From: Cellulomonas fulva
GTDB taxonomy: Bacteria; Actinomycetota; Actinomycetes; Actinomycetales; Cellulomonadaceae
Assembly: GCF_018531375.1 (NCBI RefSeq)
Contig: NZ_JAHBOH010000001.1
Location: forward strand, 1,488,001 to 1,552,000
Length of the DNA: 64,000 nt
Direction of reading: 5' to 3'
In this document: positions 42,117 to 51,545 of the stretch, one piece after another
Numbering within the stretch: the first letter of the stretch is position 1
Layout of the letters: each line of letters begins with the position of its first letter
Notes under the pieces: generated by a model
Database searches by the model: none
What the model was told of the DNA's origin: nothing
Seen by the model: only the letters and a program-made list of their open reading frames with translations
Program-made: the position numbers and the translations under genes

Positions 42117-42122
42117 TACCGT
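42117..42122 (+). promoter_or_regulatory. -10 hexamer of leaderless TrmH-type gene
   Basis: TACCGT ends 6 nt before the GTG at 42129. The same hexamer and spacing occur at the first pectinase. Confidence 0.55.
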
Positions 42123-42128
42123 GGGGGC

Positions 42129-42755
42129 GTGGACGAGTCCGACGTAGGGGTGCCGCCGTGGCCCGGCGGCGAGGACGCGTGGCCCGACGACGAGCGGTAC
42201 GACCCGGAGCTGCTCGCGCACGGCGACCGGCGCAACGTCGCGGACCGGTACCGGTACTGGACGGTCGAGGCGATCGTCGCCGACCTGGACCGGCGCCGGC
42301 ACTCCTTCCACGTGGCGATCGAGAACTGGCAGCACGACCTCAACATCGGGTCGGTGGTCCGCACCGCCAACGCGTTCCTCGCCTGCGAGGTGCACATCGT
42401 CGGCCGCCGCCGCTGGAACCGCCGCGGCGCCATGGTGACCGACCGCTACCAGCACGTGCGGCACCACCCCGACGTCGCCGAGCTCATCGCGTGGGCGAAC
42501 CAGGAGAACCTGCCCGTGCTGGGCGTGGACAACCTCCCGGGCTCGGTGCCGCTCGAGGGGTACCCCCTCCCGCGGTCGTGCGTCCTGCTGTTCGGCCAGG
42601 AGTCCGTCGGGCTGTCCGACGAGGCGCGCGCGGCAGCCATCGACGTCCTGCACATCGCGCAGTTCGGCTCGACCCGGTCCATCAACGCGAGCGCGGCCGC
42701 CGCGATCGCGATGCACTCCTGGATCACCCGGCACGCGGGTGTCCTGGAGCCGTGA
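42129..42755 (+). CDS. TrmH/SpoU-family RNA 2'-O-methyltransferase
   Basis: A 208-aa SPOUT methyltransferase. Motif 1 is NWQHDLNIGSVVRTANAF with the catalytic Asn and Arg, motif 2 is SCVLLFGQESVGLS and motif 3 is IAQFGSTRSINASAAAAIAMHSW. An acidic 40-residue N-terminal extension precedes the domain. Target RNA (tRNA or 23S rRNA) cannot be assigned. Its location near pyrE and fba is commonly conserved in actinobacteria. Confidence 0.9.
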   Translation: MDESDVGVPPWPGGEDAWPDDERYDPELLAHGDRRNVADRYRYWTVEAIVADLDRRRHSFHVAIENWQHDLNIGSVVRTANAFLACEVHIVGRRRWNRRGAMVTDRYQHVRHHPDVAELIAWANQENLPVLGVDNLPGSVPLEGYPLPRSCVLLFGQESVGLSDEARAAAIDVLHIAQFGSTRSINASAAAAIAMHSWITRHAGVLEP

Positions 42756-42851
42756 CCGCGGCGAGCGAAATCCAGGAGACTCCGGGGCGCCGGACCGCGA
42801 CCATCGGATCCGAGCGCACCCGTCGGAGGGTGCCGGCGGATCGGAGTCGTC

Positions 42852-44330
42852 GTGGTCCAGTTCGGTCGTCGTGCCAGGGGCGGAGCGCTCGTCGTCGCGC
42901 TGGCGCTCGCCGTCGTGCCCGTGGCCGCGCCGCGGAGCGACGCCGCCACCGTGGGGTTCCTCCGGTACGAGGGAGCCGAGAGCTTCCACCGGGCGGGGAC
43001 GCTGATGGGCGCGGCCGTCGCCGGTGGGGAACGGTGGGTGGTCTCGACGCCCACCGACACGGAGGAGTACCCGGTCGGGCTGCGGTACGGCGGGTACGGC
43101 TCCGCCTGGGGGACCGTGGACGGGCTCTCGATCACCCCCTGGGACGTGGACCTCACCCCGACCGACGCGATCGTCTCCGACTACATCAACTCCCGTGTCG
43201 TGGTCGCGTCCCGCGAGGTCGCGCACGGTCGGCCCCTCACCACGAACACGCTGGCCAAGCCCGGCGGCTTCGGGAGGCCGTCCGCGGTGGCCGTCGCGTC
43301 CGACGGTCGCGTGTACGTCGCCGACGTGGTGCGACACTCCGTCAGCGTGTTCGCGGCGGACCTGACGTTCCTCACCGAGTGGTCCGACGAGCACCAGCTC
43401 GCGTTCCCGACCGGCATGGACGCCGCGCCCGACGGGACCGTGTACGTGACGGACGGCTCGCTCGGCGTCGTCCGCCGGTTCACGGCGGGGGGCCGGCTGC
43501 TGGCGACGTTCGGGTCGACCGGGACGTCCGAGCAGCGGCTCAGGTCCGCGCAGGACGTGGCCGTCGACGCCGACGGCCGGGCCTACGTCGTCGACCCGGA
43601 ACGGCACCGCGTCGCGATCTACTCGGCGGACGGTCGGTTCCAGACGGCCTTCGGGCAGGCCGACCCCGCCCTGCCCGACTACCTGCTCCGCCCCGCCGCC
43701 GTGACGACCGACGAGGCGGGACGCGTCTACGTGGCCGACGCCGGCCGCGGGCTGCTCCTGAGGTTCCAGCCGCTCGTCCGCGCGTGGTCCCGACCCCAGG
43801 TCTCCGGAGCCCCCGTCGTCGGTGGCTCGCTGACCGCGAGCCCAGGCGGGTGGGCGGTGACCGACCCGTACGTGACCTACCAGTGGCTCCGCGCAGGGCA
43901 GCCCGTCGCCGGTGCGACCCGCGCGTCCTACCGGGTCGGCACCGCAGACGTCGGCCGCACGCTCGCCGTCCGGGTGACGGCGCAGCGGGCTGGAACCGGC
44001 AGCGGGACCTCGGTCTCGGCGGCGGTCACGGTGCCGAGGCTGCGGTCGTCGACCGCGGTGGTCGCCTCGGCCTCATCCGTCCCGCGGGACGGGTCGGTCG
44101 TCCTCCTCGTCGCGGTCTCGGGCTCGTCGGGCGTGGTCCCGACCGGCAAGGTGACGGTCAAGGACGGGACGACGACGGTGCGCACGCTCTCGCTCACCGC
44201 CGGGGCGCACGGGGTCGTGCGGACCTCGGTCCGGCTGACCACCCGGGGGACCCACCGCCTGACCGCGGTCTACGTCCCGAGCTCGGTGTACGCGGGGTCG
44301 TCCGCCGCGGTGCCCGTCGTCGTGCGGTGA
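42852..44330 (+). CDS. Secreted NHL-repeat (beta-propeller) protein with Ig-like modules
   Basis: A 492-aa predicted exported protein. Residues 1-32 are a signal peptide (GALVVALALAVVPVAAPRSDA). Residues about 95-315 hold NHL-type beta-propeller blades (GRPSAVAVASDGRVYVADV, AFPTGMDAAPDGTVYVTDG, SAQDVAVDADGRAYVVD, RPAAVTTDEAGRVYVAD). Residues about 318-395 look like a bacterial Ig-like repeat (ASPGGWAVTDPYVTYQWLRAG), and 400-492 like an Ig-like domain 3 (VPTGKVTVKDG, HRLTAVYVPSSVYAGS). Possibly a cell-surface binding protein; ligand unknown. The GTG start has GGAGTCG upstream. It is an accessory gene between two housekeeping genes. Confidence 0.82.
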   Translation: MVQFGRRARGGALVVALALAVVPVAAPRSDAATVGFLRYEGAESFHRAGTLMGAAVAGGERWVVSTPTDTEEYPVGLRYGGYGSAWGTVDGLSITPWDVDLTPTDAIVSDYINSRVVVASREVAHGRPLTTNTLAKPGGFGRPSAVAVASDGRVYVADVVRHSVSVFAADLTFLTEWSDEHQLAFPTGMDAAPDGTVYVTDGSLGVVRRFTAGGRLLATFGSTGTSEQRLRSAQDVAVDADGRAYVVDPERHRVAIYSADGRFQTAFGQADPALPDYLLRPAAVTTDEAGRVYVADAGRGLLLRFQPLVRAWSRPQVSGAPVVGGSLTASPGGWAVTDPYVTYQWLRAGQPVAGATRASYRVGTADVGRTLAVRVTAQRAGTGSGTSVSAAVTVPRLRSSTAVVASASSVPRDGSVVLLVAVSGSSGVVPTGKVTVKDGTTTVRTLSLTAGAHGVVRTSVRLTTRGTHRLTAVYVPSSVYAGSSAAVPVVVR

Positions 44331-44454
44331 CGCCTGCGGCGTCCGACGACGGGCGCCTGCGTCCATGGGCAGGACGTCCTGCGCACGGCGTCCGCCGGTA
44401 GTGGCAAACTCGGTGGCGACACCACCCCCATCCAGCCACAGGAGATGTGAGCGC

Positions 44455-45477
44455 ATGGCCATCGCCACCCCCGAGGTGTACGCCGAGATGATCGACCGGG
44501 CGAAGGCGGGCAAGTTCGCCTACCCGGCCGTGAACATCACGTCGTCGCAGACCGTCACCGCCGCCATCCAGGGCTTCGCGGAGGCCGAGTCGGACGGCAT
44601 CATCCAGGTGTCCGTCGGCGGCGCGGAGTACGCGGCCGGCTCGACCGTGAAGGACCGCATCGCCGGGTCGCTCGCGCTCGCCGCCTACGCGCGTGAGGTC
44701 GCGAAGGGCTACGACGTCACGATCGCCCTGCACACCGACCACTGCGTGAAGAAGAACCTGGACTCGTGGGTCCGCCCGCTGCTCGCGCTCGAGGCGGAGC
44801 AGGTGAAGCGCGGCGAGGAGCCGACGTTCCAGTCGCACATGTTCGACGGCTCGGACATCCCGCTCGAGGAGAACCTGGTCATCGCGGCGGAGCTGCTCGA
44901 GCTCTCGCAGGCCGCGCGCACGATCCTCGAGATCGAGGTCGGCGTCGTGGGTGGCGAGGAGGACGGCCACGAGGCCGCGATCAACGACAAGCTGTACACG
45001 ACGGCCGAGGACGGCCTGGCGACGGTCAAGGCGCTGGGCTCGGGCGAGAAGGGCCGCTACCTGACGGCCCTCACGTTCGGCAACGTGCACGGCGTCTACA
45101 AGCCGGGTGCGGTGAAGCTGCGTCCGTCGATCCTCGCGGACATCCAGAAGGCCGTCGGCGCCGAGATCGGCAAGGAGTCGCCGTTCGACCTGGTCTTCCA
45201 CGGCGGCTCGGGCTCGACGGCCGAGGAGATCGCCGAGGCGGTCGACAACGGCGTCATCAAGATGAACATCGACACGGACACGCAGTACGCGTTCAGCCGG
45301 CCCGTCGCGGACCACTTCTTCCGCAACTACGACGGCGTGCTGAAGGTCGACGGCGAGGTCGGCAACAAGAAGGCCTACGACCCGCGCGCCTGGGGCAAGC
45401 TGGCCGAGGCCGGCATGGCCGCCCGCATCGTCGAGGCGTGCCAGCAGCTGCGCTCGGCGGGCCAGAAGATCCGCTGA
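44455..45477 (+). CDS. fbaA: Class II fructose-bisphosphate aldolase
   Basis: A 340-aa zinc-dependent aldolase that interconverts fructose-1,6-bisphosphate with glyceraldehyde-3-phosphate and dihydroxyacetone phosphate. Zinc ligand and active-site blocks are IALHTDHC, the Glu-rich ILEIEVGVVGGEEDG, LTFGNVHGVYKPG and the phosphate loop FHGGSGST, then KMNIDTDTQYAF. Length agrees with E. coli FbaA (359 aa), slightly shorter at the N-terminus. AGGAGATG lies upstream of the ATG. It would consume the glyceraldehyde-3-phosphate made by Eda. Confidence 0.95.
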   Translation: MAIATPEVYAEMIDRAKAGKFAYPAVNITSSQTVTAAIQGFAEAESDGIIQVSVGGAEYAAGSTVKDRIAGSLALAAYAREVAKGYDVTIALHTDHCVKKNLDSWVRPLLALEAEQVKRGEEPTFQSHMFDGSDIPLEENLVIAAELLELSQAARTILEIEVGVVGGEEDGHEAAINDKLYTTAEDGLATVKALGSGEKGRYLTALTFGNVHGVYKPGAVKLRPSILADIQKAVGAEIGKESPFDLVFHGGSGSTAEEIAEAVDNGVIKMNIDTDTQYAFSRPVADHFFRNYDGVLKVDGEVGNKKAYDPRAWGKLAEAGMAARIVEACQQLRSAGQKIR

Positions 45478-45503
45478 CGCTGCTCCTCCGAGCGTCGACA
45501 CGT

Positions 45504-45537
45504 CGAGAGCGCGGTCCCTGCGGGGGCCGCGCTCTCG
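45504..45537. terminator. Bidirectional terminator between fba and STAS gene
   Basis: A perfect 11-bp stem (45504-45514 with 45527-45537) between convergent genes. Confidence 0.8.
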
Positions 45538-45555
45538 TGCGTCACGGGGGCGTCG

Positions 45556-45978
45556 TCAGGACAGCAGCGTGTCCGGTGCGACCGGTTGGAACTCGCGTCC
45601 GTCGGGCTCGTCGACCACGTCGATGAGCTCGCCGATCCGCGTCACCTCCAGCAGGAAGCGCACGGTCGGCGGGACGCGCAGCAGCCGGACGCGGTGCTGC
45701 GAGCGGATCGACAGGCGGGCGAGGAACGCCACGCCGGAGGAGTCCATGAAGGTCACGTGATGGGCGTCGACCTCGATCGGCAGGCCGGCGTTCTCCGCCG
45801 CGGCGGTCGCCTCCTGCAGCTCTGTGCCCAGGTCGGCGTCGACCTCCCCGGACAGGACGATCCGCGTGGCGTCGGCCCCGACGATGACGTGCACGCCGCC
45901 CGGTTCTCCCTCGCCACGTGCCGGGTCGGCCGGCCGGTGGGCGGGCTCGGTCCCGCTCGTGCTGTTACCGTCGCGCAC
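45556..45978 (-). CDS. STAS-domain anti-sigma factor antagonist
   Basis: A 140-aa RsbV/SpoIIAA-type protein. The phosphorylation loop VTFMDSSGVAFLARLS has candidate phospho-serines S80/S81. A 28-residue hydrophilic N-terminal tail precedes the domain. AAGGAG precedes the GTG start. It is divergent from the PAS-PP2C-HATPase gene at 46049, its likely phosphatase/kinase. When dephosphorylated it would bind the anti-sigma kinase domain and release a sigma factor. Confidence 0.9.
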   Translation of the reverse strand: MRDGNSTSGTEPAHRPADPARGEGEPGGVHVIVGADATRIVLSGEVDADLGTELQEATAAAENAGLPIEVDAHHVTFMDSSGVAFLARLSIRSQHRVRLLRVPPTVRFLLEVTRIGELIDVVDEPDGREFQPVAPDTLLS

Positions 45979-46048
45979 GGTGCTCCTTCCACGAGCCGCG
46001 CTGCAGGGGCGCGGTCATGTTTTGCACGCTAGACGATCGGAGGTGGTG

Positions 46049-48220
46049 GTGGTCAACACCCCGGGGCCGACGAATGTGCCCGAGCTGATCGACGAGGCCA
46101 CCGCGACCGCCGGTCTGCCGGCCCACGACGCCGTGCTGGCGGAGGCGATGCGGCACACCCTGGTGCCGTTCGCGCTGCTCGACGGCGGGACGCTCGAGGT
46201 CGTCTGGGCGAACGACGCGTTCGCGCGCATGACCGGGTACGACGCGTCGGGCGCGCGGGCCCACCAGCACGACCTGGTCCCGGCCGGGGTGCGCCGGCAC
46301 GACGAGCTCACGGCCGCACGCGAGGCCATCCGCGCGGGCCGCGCCACCTCTGCGACCCTGACGCTGCGGCGCGCGGACGGCACGCTCTTCCCCTGCCAGG
46401 TGCACGTCTCGCCGATCGCCGGCGGCCCGGCCCGCGAGGACGCACCGGTCGCGACCTGGGTGGCGGCGTTCCACGACCTCACCGAGCAGACCTCGCACGA
46501 CGCCGAGCAGGCCGCGCTCATGGAGTCGGAGCGCCGGGAGCGGCGCTGCCTCGGGATCATCGCGCAGGTCTCGGACCTGCTGATGGACGTCACGGACATG
46601 GCGACGCCGCTGCACGAGGTCGCGACGCTCCTGCGGCGCTCGGTCGTCGGCGGCGCGGCGTTCTACGTGAACGACGGGGGCCTGCGGACGCCCGACGAGC
46701 TCGACGGGCGCCGTCCGCCGTCAGGCCGCGGGAGCCGGCACGGCGAGTCCCGTCGGCCCGACGGCGGCGACGAGGCCGCGGTCGAGCGCGACGCGGTGCA
46801 GGCGCTGCTCGACGGCGACCGGGACCGGCCCGTCGAGGTGGACGTGCGCGGCGACTACCCGCGCGGCTCGGCGTCGTACTGGCTCGCCGCCCAGGCGGGC
46901 GTGGACGACCTCGGGGACCTCACCGACGGGCGGGTCGTCGTCTACCCGGTCCCCGGCCGGCGCCGCGTGATCGGCGTGCTCGTCGTCGTGGGCCGCTACG
47001 GCGGGGGCCTGACCGGCCTGGAGACCTCCACCCGCACGGTCGTCGAGCTCACGGCGCGTCGCGTGGGCCTGACGCTCGACAACGCGCGGCTGTACGACCG
47101 TGAGCACCGGCTCGCGGAGACGCTGCAGCGCGCGATGCTCCCGCAGCAGGCCGAGGTCGACGGGCTCGACGTGTGGACCTACTACGCGCCCAACTCCGAG
47201 AACGCCCAGGTCGGCGGCGACTGGTACGACGTGCTGCAGATCGACCCGGACGTGGTCGGGATCGTGATCGGCGACGTCGTCGGGCACGACGTCGAGGCGG
47301 CCGCCGCCATGGGGCAGCTGCGCTCGGTGGTCCGCTCCTACGCGTTCGACGTGACGACGCCCGGACCCGTGCTCGAGCGCGTCGACCAGCTCGTCGCCGG
47401 CATGCGGATCCCGCGGTCGGCGGGTCTGGTGCTGTCCACGCTGCGGCGCGACGGCGGCGGCTGGTCGCTCGAGTACTCGCGCGCGGGGCACCTGCCGGCG
47501 CTGCATGCCCGGGGCGGGCACGTCGACCAGCTGTCCGGCGCCGGCGGCCCGCTGATCGGGTTCGGCAGCGGCGCGCGTGCCACCGAGACGGTGCGGCTCG
47601 AGCCTGGCGACGTCCTGGTGTACTACACCGACGGCCTGATCGAGCGGCGCGACCGCGACCTGCGCGAGGGCCTGCAGGCGCTGTGCGGCATCGTCGGCGC
47701 GGTCACGGCGCGGGACTCGGCGGGCATCGGCGAGGAGCTGCTGTCCCGGCTCGCCGACCACCCCGAGGACGACGTCGCGGTCGTCGTCGTGCGCGTCCCG
47801 GACCCGCGCGACGCCGCCGAGCGCGGGCGCAGCCCTCGTCGTCGGCGCTGGTCCCTGCCCAGCGAGGCCGCGTCGGTCGGCCGCGCCCGGCACGCGGTGG
47901 TCCGCACGTGCCACGCGTGGGACATGCCCGACGCCTCCAACGCCGAGCTCGTCGTCTCCGAGCTCGTCGCGAACGCGGTGCTGCACGGCTACGGCCACGT
48001 GTCGCTGCAGCTCTACGACACGGGCGACGGGCTGCGCATCGAGGTGGAGGACGGAAACTCGGCTCCGCCCGTGACGACCGACGGGCACCCGGGCCGCGTG
48101 GGCGGGTTCGGCATGCAGATCGTCGAGCGGCTGGCCGACTGGGGCTGGCGGCAGTCCAGCCGCGGCAAGGTCGTCTGGGCCAAGGTGCGGCCGGGCGCGC
48201 TGCCTTCCTCCGCGCGCTGA
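46049..48220 (+). CDS. PAS-GAF sensor phosphatase (PP2C/RsbU type) fused to an RsbW-like ATPase
   Basis: A 723-aa multidomain signalling protein. A PAS domain (about 40-150, VVWANDAFARMTGYDASGARAHQHDLV) senses an unknown signal. A GAF-like segment spans about 165-350. The PP2C/SpoIIE phosphatase (about 358-575) starts LQRAMLPQQAEVDGLDVWTYY and carries the metal-binding AQVGGDWYDV and GDVVGHD motifs. The C-terminal histidine-kinase-like ATPase (about 600-715) shows the N-box ELVVSELVANAVLHG and G-box GGFGMQIVERLADW, as in RsbW/SpoIIAB serine kinases. So a phosphatase and an opposing kinase are linked in one chain. A STAS antagonist lies on each side. The start is a GTG with GGAGG upstream; earlier adjacent GTG codons are also possible. 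Confidence 0.9.
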   Translation: MVNTPGPTNVPELIDEATATAGLPAHDAVLAEAMRHTLVPFALLDGGTLEVVWANDAFARMTGYDASGARAHQHDLVPAGVRRHDELTAAREAIRAGRATSATLTLRRADGTLFPCQVHVSPIAGGPAREDAPVATWVAAFHDLTEQTSHDAEQAALMESERRERRCLGIIAQVSDLLMDVTDMATPLHEVATLLRRSVVGGAAFYVNDGGLRTPDELDGRRPPSGRGSRHGESRRPDGGDEAAVERDAVQALLDGDRDRPVEVDVRGDYPRGSASYWLAAQAGVDDLGDLTDGRVVVYPVPGRRRVIGVLVVVGRYGGGLTGLETSTRTVVELTARRVGLTLDNARLYDREHRLAETLQRAMLPQQAEVDGLDVWTYYAPNSENAQVGGDWYDVLQIDPDVVGIVIGDVVGHDVEAAAAMGQLRSVVRSYAFDVTTPGPVLERVDQLVAGMRIPRSAGLVLSTLRRDGGGWSLEYSRAGHLPALHARGGHVDQLSGAGGPLIGFGSGARATETVRLEPGDVLVYYTDGLIERRDRDLREGLQALCGIVGAVTARDSAGIGEELLSRLADHPEDDVAVVVVRVPDPRDAAERGRSPRRRRWSLPSEAASVGRARHAVVRTCHAWDMPDASNAELVVSELVANAVLHGYGHVSLQLYDTGDGLRIEVEDGNSAPPVTTDGHPGRVGGFGMQIVERLADWGWRQSSRGKVVWAKVRPGALPSSAR

Positions 48221-48230
48221 GGCGTCGCAG

Positions 48231-48250
48231 CCGCGCGTCAGGACGCGCGG
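48231..48250. terminator. Hairpin between the PP2C gene and the second STAS gene
   Basis: CCGCGCGT/ACGCGCGG with a 4-nt loop lies in the 101-bp convergent gap; more GC-rich inverted repeats (48285-48305) follow. Confidence 0.6.
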
Positions 48251-48321
48251 TTCAGAGGCACGTCACGACGAGCGCCGCTGCGCCGCCGCGCCTCCGGCGC
48301 AGCGGGAGAACCGCGTGGGGC

Positions 48322-48681
48322 TCAGTTCGCGGCCGGGGCCGAGAAGTCCGTCTGCGGCACCGCGTCCTCGCACCGGTGCTCCGGGTCGATGCGGAACAGG
48401 TCGAGCGCGCCGCAGACCTCGAGCACGAACAGGTCCCGCGGGTTCGCCCCGCGCAGCGCGGCCGCGCCGCCCCGCTTGCGGGCGGAGTCGGCCAGCGCGA
48501 TGAGGAAGGCCGCGCCCGTCGAGTCCATGAACGTCACGCGGCACATGTCGATGACGACGAGCTGGCGCCGCAGCCCGACCACGCGCGCGGCGACCTCGGG
48601 GAACTGGTCCCGCTCCGCGAGGTCGAGGTCGCCGCTGATCACGAGCGTCGTGCTCGTCGGCGACGTGGAGATCTCGATCAT
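48322..48681 (-). CDS. STAS-domain anti-sigma factor antagonist (second)
   Basis: A 119-aa RsbV-type protein with the phosphorylation loop VTFMDSTGAAFLIAL (S54/T55) preceded by VVIDMCR. The ATG start is chosen because the STAS fold begins MIEISTSPTSTTLVISGDLDL; a longer upstream frame has no homology. AAGGACCGG lies upstream. It converges on the PP2C-ATPase gene. Its sequence differs considerably from the other STAS protein in this cluster, so the two may serve different partners. Confidence 0.88.
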   Translation of the reverse strand: MIEISTSPTSTTLVISGDLDLAERDQFPEVAARVVGLRRQLVVIDMCRVTFMDSTGAAFLIALADSARKRGGAAALRGANPRDLFVLEVCGALDLFRIDPEHRCEDAVPQTDFSAPAAN

Positions 48682-49033
48682 GTCCGGTCCTTGCTCGGGG
48701 TGGCCGCGGGGTCTCGGCCCGCTCGACTGTAGTTGCGCTCCCAGCGCCGCGCATCCGCTCGCGCGCGGCGAGTCGGACATCTGTCCGGTACGCACGATTG
48801 CGGTGACGTCACCACACCGGTCACACGCGGAGGACGTCCGCCTGAGACGACCGGAGTGCTCCCTGGAGTCGCGCACTCAGGGGACGCGCAGCGGTCTCCT
48901 GCGGGCGCCGGCGAGGCGCGGTGAACACCTGCGACGCCGATCTTGCTGGCAACGGCCCGCGCAGTGCCAGTTGTGCGGCATGCTGTCGAGAGCTCGGTGC
49001 CGGTGACCTGCGGGCCTGGGTGATGCTGTTCCC
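48682..49033. other. 352-bp intergenic region with regulatory palindromes
   Basis: No convincing gene is seen. Palindromes present: CGGACA-2-TGTCCG (48774-48787) and a perfect GTGACGTCAC (48803-48812), the latter resembling a CRE/Crp-type core. Promoters for the STAS gene (minus) and the broken lipoprotein gene (plus) must lie here. Confidence 0.5.
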
Positions 49034-49460
49034 GTGAGCGAGGAGATCCGGACCGTGAGTCGAGATCGTGCGTGGGGGGCCATGGGTCTCGTCGGTCTTG
49101 CTGCAGTGGGTGGGCTCGCCTTGGCTGGCTGCACCCAGGGCGAGTCGGCGTGCGAGTCGCCGACGATCACCCTGTCGTCAGCGAGCGTGCCGGCGGGCGG
49201 GACGGTCACGGTCACGGTCGAGGGTGCCTACAGCGCGTGCCACGACCAGGGAGAGGGCGCTGCGCCGCCGATCGACTCGGTCGACCTGGTGCTGCGCTCC
49301 GGGGGGTGAGACCTTCGAGCTCGGCTCAGCCCCGGCCGACTCGGACGGAGACGCCTCCCTGGAGGCGGTGCTTCCGGCCGACGTCTCGGCTGGTGCTGCC
49401 ACCGTCGTCGCCACGAACGTGCCCGACGCCGACGAGGCACAGGTCACGGTGACCGAGTAG
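49034..49460 (+). pseudogene. Small lipoprotein gene interrupted by a frameshift at a six-G run
   Basis: The first part encodes a lipoprotein signal (GLVGLAAVGGLALAGC, lipobox with Cys33) and an Ig-like beta-rich segment (ESPTITLSSASVPAGGTVTVTVEG), then stops at TGA after LRSGG. The sequence continues in the +1 frame as ETFELGSAPADSDGD through AQVTVTE to a stop at 49458-49460. Removing one G from the run at 49301-49306 rejoins both halves into a coherent 141-residue lipoprotein. Either this is a sequencing error, a real pseudogene or a slippage-regulated (phase-variable) gene. The function is unknown; no ligand motif is recognised. Confidence 0.75.
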
Positions 49461-49579
49461 GGCCCATCCTTGCGTACCCACGCCGGAGCGGCGCCGAGAC
49501 GCCTGACGCTCTCGCGCGTCGTGCTGGTCCCGGGGCGTCCGTGGCCCCGCGACCGGGCCGACGAGGCAGACTGGTCCGC

Positions 49580-50008
49580 ATGAGCCACGAGAACCTGCTC
49601 GGTGGGCCGGCGCCCACGCTGCTGCCCGCCGAGGGCCCCGATGCCGACGCGCGCTCCGTCCTGGCGGACGGCTCGTCGTACCGTGACGCCGTGCGCGTGG
49701 CGCCCAGCGCCTCGCTGGTCTGGGCGCTGCTCGCCGAGGAGGCGCTGCGGGACACCGGTGACCCGGTGGCCGCGTACGCCTACGCGCGCACCGGGTACCA
49801 CCGCGGCCTCGACGCGCTGCGGCGCGCGGGCTGGCGCGGGCAGGGCCCCGTCCCGGCGGACCACGCCCCGAACCAGGGGTTCCTGCGCTCGCTGCTGGCG
49901 CTCGCGGAGGCCGCCGAGGCGATCGGCGAGCAGGACGAGGCCCAGCGCTGCGAGCAGTTCCTGGCGGACTCGGGGACGTCCCCGGAGGAGGTCTCGGCGC
50001 TCCGCTGA
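49580..50008 (+). CDS. DUF3151 family protein
   Basis: A 142-aa helical protein of a family restricted mostly to actinobacteria and typically located next to purA and fba. Landmarks: NLLGGPAPTLLP near the start, SSYRDAVRVAPSASLVWALLAEEAL, ARTGYHRGLDALRRAGWRGQGPVP and NQGFLRSLLALAEAAEAIGE (TPR-like helices). Function unknown. The start follows a CAGACT hexamer by 7 nt without a clear Shine-Dalgarno. Confidence 0.88.
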   Translation: MSHENLLGGPAPTLLPAEGPDADARSVLADGSSYRDAVRVAPSASLVWALLAEEALRDTGDPVAAYAYARTGYHRGLDALRRAGWRGQGPVPADHAPNQGFLRSLLALAEAAEAIGEQDEAQRCEQFLADSGTSPEEVSALR

Positions 50009-50036
50009 GCGCGGACGGGACATGACCGTTCCTTGA

Positions 50037-51452
<1,416 letters not shown>

Positions 51453-51476
51453 CGTCCGTCGGCCCGGTGCCGACGT

Positions 51477-51527
51477 GTGAGGTCGCGCCTGTGCGTGAGG
51501 TCGCGCGTTGCTCGGCGCGACCTCACG
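51477..51527. terminator. Terminator with two competing 5' arms after purA
   Basis: A perfect 13-bp stem (51494-51506 with 51515-51527, 8-nt loop) stands between convergent purA and the MFS gene. A second direct copy of the 5' arm (GTGAGGTCGCGC, 51477-51488) can pair with the same 3' arm, so two mutually exclusive hairpins are possible. Confidence 0.75.
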
Positions 51528-51545
51528 GCACGGCATGACCCGCCG

